A DNA stretch of 64,000 nucleotides from the NCBI GenBank assembly GCA_015227615.1, contig JAALGZ010000012.1, positions 682,001 to 746,000 on the forward strand, in the 5' to 3' direction. Positions 46,087-58,222 of this stretch are shown in pieces. The number at the start of each line of letters is the position of its first letter. The first letter of the stretch is position 1. The notes under the pieces are model-generated. The model had not been told where the DNA came from. It did not search any database and saw nothing but the letters and a program-made list of their open reading frames with translations. Made by a program: the position numbers and the translations under genes. The DNA is from Labyrinthula sp. Ha (lineage: Eukaryota; Sar; Bigyra; Labyrinthulida; Labyrinthulaceae).

Positions 46087-46740
46087 ATGTCATATCCTTT
46101 AACAAGCACAGGCACCATCCACTACGTATCCAAAATTCCAGAGTCAGTTTTTCCAAATACTCTAGTAGAATACTTTATCGATTTTGCCTGTCCGTTTTCA
46201 GCCAAAATGTTCAAAACACTCAACGCCCTGTTCTCCGGAAATCCTGCTTTTACTTCTGGAAACAACCTTGGGCTTACTGTTATTTTTCATCAAATACCTC
46301 AACCATGGCATCCTCAGAGTAGCATTGTGCATGAGGCTGCTCTTGCAGTGAAGAAGCTAAGCCCTGGAGATTACATCGAGTTTTGTGGACGATTATTTGA
46401 GAAACAAGTAGAGTTTTTCGACATAAACGCATGGAATAAAACAAGATCTGATCTTATTGAATATTTTGTCAACTTAAGTAATCTCTCAGTAGAACAAGAG
46501 AAGGAAATGAAGAGATTAATGGGTGAGAACCTTAAGGAAAAAGAGAAGGGAGCTAAGAACTACGCATCTAACATTTCCTCTGACCTGAAACAGGTAATAA
46601 AATTTCATAGAAGTAGAGGTGTTCATGTTTCTCCTACCGTTTATATTAATGGATTAGAAGCAAAAGAAGTGTCATCTGGATGGTCACAGGATCAGTGGTT
46701 GGAATTGTTTGGGAAACTTGGTTTTGAAGCTAAAATTTAA
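46087..46740 (+). CDS. DsbA-like thioredoxin-fold protein
   Basis: A 217-residue protein of the DsbA/thioredoxin_4 type. The first strand and active-site helix read LVEYFIDFACPFSAKMF, with Cys35 and the motif CPFS in place of the CxxC of true disulfide oxidases. The cis-proline loop VSPTVYING (Pro183) is in the expected place, and a helical insert lies between. Cys35 alone suggests a monothiol or glutathione-linked oxidoreductase, or a non-redox member. There is no signal peptide, so a cytosolic site is likely. The frame is intact without introns. DDI1 follows in the same direction about 200 bp downstream; no functional link is evident. Confidence 0.82.
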   Translation: MSYPLTSTGTIHYVSKIPESVFPNTLVEYFIDFACPFSAKMFKTLNALFSGNPAFTSGNNLGLTVIFHQIPQPWHPQSSIVHEAALAVKKLSPGDYIEFCGRLFEKQVEFFDINAWNKTRSDLIEYFVNLSNLSVEQEKEMKRLMGENLKEKEKGAKNYASNISSDLKQVIKFHRSRGVHVSPTVYINGLEAKEVSSGWSQDQWLELFGKLGFEAKI

Positions 46741-46939
46741 GTAATTAGGCTCATTTTGCCTATCTGCAAACAGTAAACTCTAGTTTTTTTTGATGCAAGT
46801 GTTTCATGTTCAGCAAAAGCTTGTTTCTTCTACTTTGAACTAGCTACCTTTGCAAGAGATTTGGGTCGCAATAAACATAGTTGTGCATTACCAGGGAGTT
46901 AGATATTTAGAATTTAGAACAATAAAACTTTTCGAAAAG

Positions 46940-48103
46940 ATGAGAGTAACATTTACTGATGGCAGTGATAATTCCAGCGAAATGCTTGAGTTAGGGGAAG
47001 AAACTTTAGGTACTTATTCTTTATTTTGACTTTTAGTAATGGATCTAAAGGCGACTCTTGAAGCCCTTTTCGGCATACCGTCAAACCAACTTGTAAACCT
47101 ACTTCATCGTCTTATTTACTAGGTTCTGGTAAAGCATGGAGCCGAACTCTCAACGTCCACAGGATCCACCTTGAAAGAAATTGGAATTGTTGATAATGAT
47201 TTTCTTATTGTTGTCAACAGCAATACTCGAAGAGCAGCTTCTCCTCCCCCTGTGACTTCTGGTGGCATCTATTTTAAAGGAATGTCCGTGCTAGATGTCC
47301 TGGATCAAAATAAACCTGCTCAAGCTGTTGAAATTGTTCAAAATCCTGCAAATCCAGAGCTTATAAACGAGCTTAGGTATCGTGATCAGAAACAGTTACT
47401 AGAAATATTCTCTAAACCTAAAGCTCAAGCGATCAAAGCCCTCCAAAAATTTATGATTGTTAACGTTGCAACCTTAACGGTTCAAAAACTGAAAGCAAAA
47501 TCCAATGAAGAAGATATGAGATCAAGGCTTGACAGGAATCCAAATGACGAAGAGGCAAAGAAGTACTTTGATGAGAAAGAAAGAAAAGCATTAATTCAAG
47601 AGCAATACTTCCAAGTAATGAATAACTACCCAGAAAGTTTGACAAGGGTATTAATGCTTTATATTGATGTCGAAGTGAATGGTAAGAAGGTTCAAGCCTT
47701 CGTAGATTCTGGTGCACAGACTTCTGTGATGAGTCTTAAGTGCGCGAAGAAGTTAGGAATTGATAGGCTCATTGATGAGAGATTTTCTGGAAAGGTAGTT
47801 GGTGTTGGAAGTGGGCAGAGCTTAGGCAGAATTCATTTAGCCCCGTTGAACATCAAAAATAATTTCTTTCCGCTGTCGTTGACTGTACTTGGTGGAGAGA
47901 ATGGGTTGGGTGACAAGAACATGGAGTTTTTACTTGGTTTGGATATGCTGAAAAGGCACAGAGCATCCATTGATCTGGTGAAAGGTGTTCTTCGTTTTCA
48001 GGGAAGTGATGGAAACTTTGTGGAGACAGAATTTTTGCATGAAAAAGATTTAGATGAGACCAAAGGGGGAACAAAAGGCTTTTCACCAACCAAAAATTCT
48101 TAA
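46940..48103 (+). CDS. DDI1: DDI1, ubiquitin-like/retropepsin-fold protease, spliced
   Basis: A 368-residue protein from three exons (46940-47009, 47037-47092, 47123-48103). DDI1 is a cytosolic and nuclear shuttle and protease of the ubiquitin-proteasome system. Exons 1-3 give a ubiquitin-like domain starting MRVTFTDGSDNSSEMLELGE and containing QLVLVKHGAEL and LKEIGIVDNDFLIVV, as in other DDI1 proteins. A helical domain (NPELINELRYRDQKQLLEIF) follows. The host retropepsin-like domain has the catalytic DSGA at residues 237-240 (AFVDSGAQTSVMS), then RIHLAPLNI, FLLGLDMLKRHRASIDL and LRFQG. No C-terminal UBA domain is present. The start is chosen because it restores the ubiquitin-like fold; the long exon alone has no ATG there. 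Two introns of 27 and 30 nt. Confidence 0.93.
47010..47036 (+). other. Mini-intron 1 of DDI1, 27 nt
   Basis: GTACTTATT...GACTTTTAG, phase 1. Removal joins GEETL to VMDLKATLEALFG, the beta2-helix region of the ubiquitin-like domain. Retention gives a stop. Confidence 0.88.
47093..47122 (+). other. Mini-intron 2 of DDI1, 30 nt
   Basis: GTAAACCTAC...TTTACTAG, phase 0. Removal joins GIPSNQL to VLVKHGAEL. Its length is a multiple of three but it ends in an in-frame TAG if retained. Confidence 0.88.
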
Positions 48104-48127
48104 TATTTTATTTCAACTCTACTCTTC

Positions 48128-48667
48128 TTAGACCTCTCCTTGCATAGCAACTTCTCCAGTAACTTTATCAGTTGGAGTAGTAGCAACACTTGATCTTTGT
48201 GCTCCAACTTTCATGCAATAACCGACCACATGTAATACGATGTAAGCAATTCCAAGTGCAAGCATCAAGTACAACAAGTACGTATTTGAATCCCTGTATT
48301 TTGAAGTATCAAACTTTGGTACCACACCAGCTGAAAAGAAGACGCCCAGGAACGTATTAGTTGTTGCAACTAGTGCTAAAATAACTGCAACAAAGATGGA
48401 GAAAACACCTCTCCAGAAGAGCACCACAAGACTAGTGAAACAATCAGTGACCAACTTGACCTTAAGAGATACTAGTATCAAGAGTACACTTGAAAGCAAA
48501 CCGTATATGCATGCTAGTCCTAGGAGGAGGTTAGCTTTAGTTTCTGGTTTTGGTTCGGCCTCGTTCAATAGTGTTAAGAGGTAAAACTCAATGAGAAAGG
48601 AGGAAGCTGCAGCCAAAGAGATTGCAACAGTTGCAAAGGCAAGGAAAACTTCTATGTATTTAAACAT
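48128..48667 (-). CDS. Four-helix membrane protein, 179 residues
   Basis: Small integral membrane protein with four clear hydrophobic helices: about 6-32 (VFLAFATVAISLAAASSFLI), 46-70 (LLLGLACIYGLLSSVLLILV), 78-112 (LVVLFWRGVFSIFVAVILAL) and 130-152 (YLLYLMLALGIAYIVLHVVG). Loops are short and the C-terminal 28 residues are polar (TTPTDKVTGEVAMQGEV). Topology with both ends in the cytosol resembles MARVEL-type proteins, but I see no diagnostic motif. It is not obviously homologous to the other four-helix protein at 40.6 kb. It converges with DDI1, with 24 bp between the stops. Confidence 0.8.
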   Translation of the reverse strand: MFKYIEVFLAFATVAISLAAASSFLIEFYLLTLLNEAEPKPETKANLLLGLACIYGLLSSVLLILVSLKVKLVTDCFTSLVVLFWRGVFSIFVAVILALVATTNTFLGVFFSAGVVPKFDTSKYRDSNTYLLYLMLALGIAYIVLHVVGYCMKVGAQRSSVATTPTDKVTGEVAMQGEV

Positions 48668-51600
48668 TTTTCTTTTCTATTTGAGTTTGGTTTCTGTGGC
48701 CACTTGGTAATATGAAGTACAAAGTACGTAACATATTTTGTTACCGTAGACTTTGGTATCTTTTTATTCTGGTTTTACTTTTATGTCTTCAACATTTTCA
48801 TATATGTCAAGTAAAATTTATTATATTCACCACCAGCGGTTGATATCAGAAAGAGTTTTCACTTCTCTTGCTGACTGGAACATTGATGTTTCTGTGTATT
48901 TGTATGGTATAACTGGTTGTTCCCACCATATAGTCGGTGATAATAGTATTCCCGGATACTTTGCTAATTGTTATAACTCATAACTTTGCTATGAAATTTG
49001 GCTTATCATTCGTAATATAAGAAAAGAACATCTGTCCTTTCCATCAAGAATTGAAAATTTGCAAATAATCACAAGCCTAGAAAATTATAGAAGATTGTTT
49101 CTGGAAAGAGAAACTTTTCTAGGAACAATTCAGTGTAACCAGTCATATATAATAATCTGCTTAGACAATGAATTATTGAAAGTACGCGAGTACTTCACCG
49201 TGATAACGAATGCAAACTAATATCTTTTGAATCAATATTTATTTGGCCAGGAGGCGATCAATCAGCGCCGTTTCCATGGCGAAAACAAGTTCATAAGTCT
49301 GGGAGGAATTGTGGAGAAAACAAAAAATCCGACCAAGTTTAAGAGTCCACAATTCTTAGGGCACGTATCTCGCTTTGGCCAATATGTAGGTCCTAGCTGG
49401 GTGGTTATTTGTGTTTCTGTTTGCCCTCGTTAAGTCCACGATTGATGATTAATTCGTGTAAATACAATTTACTTTAGCCTAGTCACGATTGGTCTATTTG
49501 GACATTACCAGATTTTTTCAGTCAAAAGTTAAGGACAACGTTTTCCAATTATATATCCATACGCTGTTTTTTATATTGCGCTATACTTCTTTTTGAGAGA
49601 GTATTATTAAGTAGAAACGTTTGGTTGGCAAACAAAGGAGTTAATGGGCTAGGCTCTGGTTGGCATGTCTCTTAACTGTACTTTCAATATTTTAATTTAG
49701 CTTTGCCACCCCTGCTGGAGTTGGATTCCAGATGAAGTTTAATATATAGAGGCTCCTCTTATCTTTTGCCAACTTCTTTTCTCAACTGGTTTCATGTATC
49801 ACGCGATTGAAACATTTCTAATATGTAAGAAATGAAGGAGTTAAGTATAAGCTCTAGAAAATGGCCTAGCTCAACATAACTGAGAGGTTAGCACAAATCT
49901 ATAGATTATTAATGCAGTATCGCCATAGGAGTAAGCCCTGGCCTCATCAAGTAAGGGTTTGGGTAATAGCAGAAATTTAAGATTACTTGAACGAACAAAT
50001 AGTTATGTCAGTTTCTTGTCTACTTTTCAAGAAAAAGAAATGAAGTTTAGTTGGTCTTCACGTTCGAGTATCCTAGCTACTGATTTGCATGATAGATTAA
50101 AGAGTGCAGTTGTCCTCTACGTGTATTAGGATATCTCATTGTTCAACAAGTGATAGGTATGACAATAAATGGAAGGTAGGTGGGACTAAATTGATATAAT
50201 TAGTTTTATTAACGCATTGTTTTCAGGTTGAGCGTTAATGTACCTGGCTAAGAAGTTGCTCTTGCAGCAAGACATTAAATTATTCTAGATTTGCAACTTG
50301 GTTCAAGATGTAGAAACAAAATGTTAAAAACTGCATTGCCCTTGACAAATGCCTTCATGATTCGTTTTAACGACGCAGGACCCCATGTATTATCATGTTA
50401 AAATATGATAATCTTGGATTCTTAGCTATACAAATAACTACTCACCTATGCAGGGGTAAAAAAATAAGTTTTAATAATAAAGACTTGAGGCACCTGAGGC
50501 TGAATAACTTTGACAGAGAAATAACTTTGAAAAAGGACTTCCCTCTTTTCAGGACCAGGAATATTACTACTGATTTGCAAAACTATCTCTCTCTTTATCA
50601 ATATGTATAAAAGTGTATGAGAAGCTAGTCAAACCTCACGTTAATATGTATTATGTAATATTGAGCAAACAAATGATAGGTGCAATATTTATAGTACCTA
50701 CGATTATTAAGGCCAATGTTAGCTAAGTAATAAGATATCCAAAAACCACATCGAAAGAACACAGCTTTGCAATTAAACAGCTTAGAGTTCTCAGGAGTCA
50801 AACAGAAGCTAGTTGATTCCTAGGCTAATCAATGAGTTATAACTATAGCTCTTTTAAGGGAATAAAAGCCTTGATGAGTTTATAAAACGGTTATCAATAG
50901 TATTCGAGCGAAATATGGCCAAAAGCATCAAATCTATTAAATAGTATGGCCACGGTGAGGCATTAAATCAGGTCTAAGAACTTCTAAAGTTTTTTAATAT
51001 GATTTACCTTGGTTCATCCAACCTGGTTCTCTATCTACACCACAGAGACTTTAAGATAAAGTAGATAACCTAGTCTTGATTAGCTAGAAAGCGGCTAGCA
51101 AAGAAGATATTTTCAAAGGAAATATATACTAGAGGACTGACAAAAGGATGAAACTACTGTAACCTATTGCTTAGCAATTAGTCTTGGGCATATGTTTATG
51201 AATGTATTTTTAAACACTGTATCACAAACTTTCGCAGAGACCACTTCCCGGACTATCGTGTTTTGTTTTTTAGTACTTGGTAAGATTTTACTTGGGCATT
51301 GTTGCCGAATTCCTGGTGTATTTGGAGATACATTACTCTGTGCATTGCAATTTTTATCCACGACATGCGGATGATTAATAACAGTCCTCTTTGCATTTGA
51401 TACTACTAATGCATCTCTCATAATATCTAGAGCATTGCCTATCTATTCTTTGTTGTGCCCAAATGAAATGGCTCCTTCTACCTATCATATTCTTTGACCC
51501 GCCGCAACAGTAGTATTTGTTGACAGATGCACTCTAATGTAGAACATCTACTCGGTGCAGAGTGCTGTGTTCAGTAAAACAAAAGTTCTCAATTCTTTGG

Positions 51601-52055
51601 AGATAGTATACCGAGTATCACACAAATGATGTTTTTAGTGTGTCTACTTGTCAAACCATGTGTGTTCTTTCATATTTCACAATTTCTAGATTGTTTTACA
51701 AAATAAATGTAATAGTACTTACTTATTTGAAAGTATTACAAACATTCCTTTAGCTTAATACAATCTTCAACCCACGGGAAAGATTGTTTTTCTTCAGTTA
51801 AGCTAAGTTTTCGAGTTTATTATTAGCATTTGGCTATGAAATTTATCTATGGGGAACTCTACCAAAAAACGATATTTAACTCCACAATAATACTCGGATA
51901 TGTCGTGAAATAATCACAGCTATAGGTGATACCATGAAATGGACCTATCCTAAGGCGGTTTCATATTATTTGTGGCGTGGAATTAGATACCTACCATAGG
52001 AATAAGATTGTGATGTAATTTGTGGGGCTGTGTGGTTGAAATGATGGTCGAACTA

Positions 52056-52079
52056 AATATATATGTATATATATATATT
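52056..52079. repeat. AT dinucleotide microsatellite
   Basis: A run of alternating A and T with one interrupting G (ATATATATGTATATATATAT). Confidence 0.85.
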
Positions 52080-55000
52080 TGCCATTTATTTTTGGAAAAA
52101 TACTTTGTTTCTACAGGATGAAGTCTTAAAAAGTAGACAGATTGAGGATAGAAGGGTATCTGTATGCTAAATACCTATATCATGGGATGTGAGCACTGAG
52201 AACAAGAGAATGGACAAAAACTTAGGTTCTGGTATAAGAGATTGTATGCGTAGCGCGATAGATATATAAAAATTTAAGCTCAAAAACACTCTAGGATGAG
52301 TTAATTACTAGCTTCAGCTTAAATCTCTGAATGCAAATTAATAAAATCTGACGAACTTTCAGTTTTCAACGTTGCTTCTAAACCAGAATGATATAACTAC
52401 TGGTCTTGAAGCATCACATAACGTGTCCCATGTAACTCGCTAAAGAACAAATCTAAAACATTAGGTGATATTCAGTGAGTTTGATAAACTACCAGTTTTT
52501 TATCTTGTTTTTCCAATTTTAAGATTCACAAAAACCACGCTCTTTTTTCTTGCAAGAATACGCTCGAGTAAGGACAAGAAGTTGAGAAAACCATAATATT
52601 GTCTTCAAAATAGAGCTTATATATCTAATACATGATACCGTTATGTTTTTGGAGGTGAGATAGCTTTCTATGTAATGCAGATATAAAATCAAAGTCAAGA
52701 TGTTATATAGTGAACTTCTTCAAAATTTTGCTTCAGTATAACATCTTGGGTCTATAAGTTTTACCAACTCTTTAGCAAAATGTTATGATCATACTAGCTA
52801 TTTTTTTCTTTGATTTATGCTTTTCTTTTTCTGTAGCCACTTTAACTAAAATATTTTTTTGTTTCTTGAACCATTCAAGTCGTTGTTTTTAAGCAATTAT
52901 TCAAAGTAACTCAATGAAGGTGTTGTAAGCGTATTTATATGGAATGTAAAACTGGAAGGCTTTTTATATACCACATAGAACGCGCAGCTGATAAGATTGT
53001 ACCCAGTATATATTTTACCTCCATAAAATCAAGTAACAGTATGTTAGATGAGTAAGAACGAAGACTATTGTCAACCAGATTGCGTTACTTTGATTCGAGA
53101 ATACCTAATTCAAGAAATATGAGAAAACCAACCTTAGAATAACTTTCCGCAGATATTAATTCTTAACACAAAGATTAGATCTGAATAAATAGCGTTCTAT
53201 GTTTTACCCAGCTTTGACTTGACAACATATCTGCAACTCCAGTTCAAAAAGTTGCAATTTAAATGTCGGAATATATTTATTGTTCTATGTTCATAATTAG
53301 AGTCAATACTGTGCTGCGCAGGTGCTATGGTTAAAATACTTTCAAGGGACATAGTCAAAACCTTCAATTAATTATTGCACAGACCATTAATATAACTTTC
53401 TTAAGCCATTTAAATACAATATAATTCCTTTTCAATGAAGCATATTTATTGTCGCCCGTTAAGTATCTTAAATAAAAACTTCAAGATTTTGCACTATATG
53501 GTTCATATGTACATGTTATTTAATACAATTAGCGAAACTACACAAAATGTTTATTACTGTCACAGAGCTGAGATGGCACAGTACACATATATATTTCAAA
53601 ACTATGACATACTAATGGTGATGATCTAAGGCCATTTAATATGAGATATGACAAAATTCACAAATGCTATACTTAGCCTACCAATGCTCTTACCAAATGA
53701 CGAGCCCTACATATACAGTTAAGAATGTTTTTACTATAAGATGTTATCTTATTTATATTACTTCAAGGAGAACTTTACAGTACAAAAGCAAGGGATCATC
53801 TACTAGAGGTAGGAATGATGAATGTATTTGGCCAAGCATAAAATTTTGTTTTTAAGAAACCCTAAGACCCTTCTAAAATTTGTGTAGTCCTACAGAATAG
53901 AATAATAATACAAATTAATTAGATAATTTAGAGAATATGATCTTTATGATATCACTTATCCTAAAATAATTCATGATGCATATTTGAACATCTCTGTATA
54001 TCCAACAACAATAGTTACAACATAATTTTAGTTGGAAATATCTTAACTAGTAGATATAATTCAAAATTTTGTCAATCTCTACCTTCTCTTTCTTGATATT
54101 AAATTTGCTTATCGCTTGCACTTAAAATTTTAAATACATTCTCCCTTTTGCATTGCAAAGGCGGGTCATTTATTTTAGATCTTAAACTATTGTGATGGAT
54201 TTGTTTCCGTGTAAGTATCATGAGCAAAATATTTGTATATGTAACATACGTTGGAAAAGTTTAGTTAAGAGCTACAAACAAAGTCACTTAAATGGACGAA
54301 GCTTCTTCTGAACTAGTTTTATTGCATTTTATTTGATTTATATGATCTCCCTGTTAAACATATATTAGTTATTTCCAATCTTAAGGTAGTCGTTCTGCTT
54401 TCAACTTCATTCAGAGACCATGCTACTATCTTTAGTTGCAATAATGGCTATACTAACTTTTTGCGCAGAGATACTGCTAGCAATTCAATACAAGGTTATC
54501 CGTGATTATTTTGAGCCTTACCTTTAAACTGGATAGTACATGGCTTCACCAAGAGCTTAAATGATATTTATTTACAATAGAGAGAGCATGGTTTGTTTTT
54601 GCATCCACTAAAATATCACGATATCCTTCCCGCACTCGTCAACATTAATTTAGGCGATGTCATAAGTAGTTCCGTTGCAAGTTCGCAAACACCTCGGTAT
54701 CTTGGTCGTCAATTATACGAGGATATGAACCCCCCATATATACCCACTTGTGGGGAAAGTAATTTCATATACCTGCATATTTGGTTTGTAACCCCCGAAA
54801 ACCTTTATAGTGTCAGACAAATCTACGGTACTAACTAAAGTATTGTAAGAGTTTATTCCAATTCCAAAATATTCAATATAGTACACCGAGCCTAAGTAAG
54901 TAGTTTTGTATTTTATTCATACAATGAGTCCTAATTTAAAGTTTCGATTCTAGTTAAAATACTTTTGTTTTAGTTTAAATTGGTGTGCATTTTTTCACAA

Positions 55001-55167
55001 TTTTCAACAATATTTGATCAGTATACATTTGAGAAGGTGTTAGTTTATTCACACCATCACTTGTATTCGAAAACAAAAATTCGAGATATCTCTAACAGAT
55101 AAACCTGAATGCTGTAGACTCGGCTTTCTAGAGATGACAAAACGCATATTTTAAATAACAATGTTTC

Positions 55168-55396
55168 ATGGCCAACAAAATGGAAAACCTAGGATCTAAA
55201 ATATCGGTAAGTGGAGTCTTGTAAGAGAACTTAAAATTTTAAGCTCTAGGTTGCTAAATTAGAATATGACAGAGATTTAGTAGAGGTTCCGTGGTGGAGG
55301 TTTGATTTATCATTAGATGATTCTCCAGTCGATTTTCCAGAGCATATCACAATGGGTTTACAGTATGACTGTCTTTATCATACTCTTGCAACCTGA
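55168..55396 (+). CDS. Possible small spliced gene, 61 residues
   Basis: ATG at 55168 opens 13 codons (MANKMENLGSKIS) up to a strong donor GTAAGT at 55207. An acceptor CTCTAG ending at 55249 would leave a 43-nt intron in phase 0 and join to 48 codons (VAKLEYDRDLVEVPWWRFDL and on) ending in TGA. The second part is rich in D, E, W and P, unlike AT-driven noise, and has balanced codons. Against it: the intron is longer than the 27-31 nt of the two secure genes, the product is short, and no family is recognised. It could instead be a remnant of a decayed gene. Confidence 0.3.
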
Positions 55397-58222
55397 AGAC
55401 TACTCTTAGCCAAATTGACATATAATTCATGGAAGTTAAAATTGAATTAGGGTAAGAAATATAATTCGTTTATTTGTTCACCGCTTAAATAATTTTAAAA
55501 ACACATGTTTATATAGGGAACAGTGTTTACAACAAAAACGTTAGTTTCTTGTAATGTTCATAATAATAATTGGCAAATGAAACTAGGATTCGACCAGAAA
55601 TAAATATATTTGTAAGTAATTTAGTTATAGAACAAGGAAAGATTCGTCTCTAACAGGAGTTAAATTATATCCAATCATCACATGAAGAGACATAAGTTCG
55701 GCAGAAAGACACTGGTTATCTATTGAAGCCCCAAGACTTACACCTAATCATATATATTCCATTAGAAGCTCTATGGTATCCATCTAATCATGTGTAATAT
55801 TTAACGATATTATTAGACAACAAAATCGGTCTTGGATGATAGGAAGCACTTTGTAGATTCTATCAGCGGTGATGAGATTGGGTTACTGCAGTTTGCTTCG
55901 AAGTTGAATACTTTAATCATAACTTGTTGAACGTTCGAAGGAAAACAAAAGGTATGAGAAAAGAGTATATCTCTTTCTGAATAAAGCAAGGATATATAAT
56001 TAAAAGTTGTTTCTCCGCCTATCACTAAATGAGAGAAAAATTTCACTAGATTTACAGAGAAGTTCTGAAATTTCTAGGAATACAACATCAATAGTAAACA
56101 GGATAACCACTTTGGGCTATATTAAGAGGTGATCTTATCCACTACTGTTCTATAGAAGAAAATCTATTCTAACTTACAGATTTTCAACGATGCCAAAAAA
56201 TTTACGAGTGAAGAGGCGAATCATCTATCATGTGCATTCTATATGCTTCAAGAAAAAAATTACCCAATGATTACAAAGGCAAATTATTGTAACTATTTAT
56301 AAGTGCTCTGTTGAAATATGAAATATTGATATTTTATTCTCCAATAAATTTTCATTCATCAAAGCAAAGAATAAAACGATCTAGGATGCTGAATAGTATA
56401 GACTGTCCAATGGTACTTTCAGAATCAACTAAAGATTCTTAGCAGACACTTTGGGTTGCAGTTACTATTCTTTTCTCCAGGTTTGTATGGGTTCTAAGAC
56501 GGAGATTATATTAGTCATACTATTAAAGAGACTTCTATGGAAACAATTCGCCTAGGACAATATAATTTTGGTACAAGGCCACGACTCCAGTAGTATACTA
56601 TTATAAAATATTTACATATTATGTTAAGGATAGACATTAGTTGACCTCTTACCCCGAGTTCCACCAAGAAGCTGCCTCTAAGTTTCTTTTCTTAGCCCAC
56701 TGGGATATGTGAAGATATAAACGTCGTAAAGGAATTGTACTAGACTTAGAATGGGGTTTGAGTCTTATGCGAATAGTATCAACATAGAAAAACTATCTAC
56801 TAAGATTGATGACATAAAGGCAAACGTCCACTTTGGTTCATTATTATTAAAGTATGAAGGTATCCTACACAAGAATACCTGAACCACCGGAAAACTAATG
56901 GGAGAGCTCAGAATTTAATACATATAGCTTAGGCGTCTTACTGTTTAAGCCTAAGTTTACTGCCATGCTGGCAGGCACGTTTCGCTAAATATCTTTCGTT
57001 AGTATGGCTCAACTCCTGGTCTGACGACCAAGTAACTAAACCTAACTTCATAAACATTAGGGTAACGCTTTGTTTGTCCAGAGAAGTTTTCAATGGGTTT
57101 TATGTAATATTTAACACTGATACTAAAGTAAATTTCAAGTGTTGCTCTAGTAAGCGATAGAGCGGTTTGTCTCTCTTCATACTTTAAAAAGTTCACCGTA
57201 GAAGACTTAGACTATGTTACAATCACAGAAGCAGTTGTTTAAATCAGATTAATTGTCCTAAGGGAAAATGGCATTGAGATTATGAGTTTCTAGGTGGACT
57301 TTACAAACAGAATTATTTTTGGTTTTCTTCCTCACTTTTCACAATTACAGAGCGGTTCCAGGTATTTTGCTCTTGATTTTGTTTTCATATTTTATAATTT
57401 CCGACCTTTGCCCTCGGGCGACAATCTGTCTTCGGTCTGAGGATTACCAACTATTTTGCAATCGTATTATTCTAAGAATAGAAACGGGGTATAAAATAAA
57501 TCGGTTAAATATAATCTAAATCTCATGCAACTTTTGGATAAAATTTTCTTGATTCTCAGAAAAGTTTAGAAAAATGGGGTCGAGAAAACATAGATTTTCA
57601 AATATTGAGGCTTAAACTAAGTGTTAGATCGAGGGTTTGAAATATTTGACTTCACAAAACTCGGGTTTGACAGAGATTGTATTCTATAGATGCTTTTCTT
57701 TCTTCAACTTTTCCTGGACAGTCATATCGAACTCATGATATCTACAACATATCAACCTCATAAGCAAAAAACACCCATCATCCTTGAGTACTATCACCCT
57801 TTTATCACTCGTAGCTTGTTTTATATATAAAATTGGTTCTTCAAACTAAATACGAAGTATGGGGCTTGAACACAGACATAAAATCTTGAGAACCCTTGTT
57901 AACTTCCTTTAGCATCCATCAAATTCTCTCTAAAAATTGCAGGGATCTCCCTTTGAGTACACAGAAGTCCACTCTTTATAGAAAATCCGATATTTTAATT
58001 TGCCCAAAATTCAACGAATATTGAAAGTGTTCCATGCATTCTATTCGTTACAAGTTCCAATAAGAATTTAGTATTAAAGTGTTCTTGCAATTCTAAAAAT
58101 TTTCTGGTGTAAAACTAATTCCTGATCAAGAGATTCCATTTCTTCTTCATATAGACAAAAAAGTACCTTATAAATACGCTAACCTTGAATTTACACCCAC
58201 ATTTGGTAATTCATTAAGCCTT

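Larger units (their letters stand above)
48668..58222. other. Largest intergenic desert, 9.5 kb
   Basis: AT-rich and repeat-like without intact genes. Possible items: a low-confidence spliced small gene at 55168-55396, a TA dinucleotide run at 52056-52079, and open pieces with protein-like composition at about 49180-49433 (+), 51164-51421 (-) and 54593-54838 (+) that may be remnants of old elements. The remainder shows only short chance frames. No tRNA or rRNA found. Confidence 0.55.

Noticed and set aside
49171-49433. Open plus-strand frame of about 85 codons
   Set aside because: No ATG at a suitable place, no family similarity and no neighbouring exon; possibly a remnant but not supportable.
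54593-54838. 81-codon plus-strand frame
   Set aside because: Composition is slightly protein-like but there is no homology, conserved motif or exon context.
57000-57045. Short palindrome around TGGTCTGACGACCA, first thought to be part of a tRNA
   Set aside because: No cloverleaf can be formed with the flanks.
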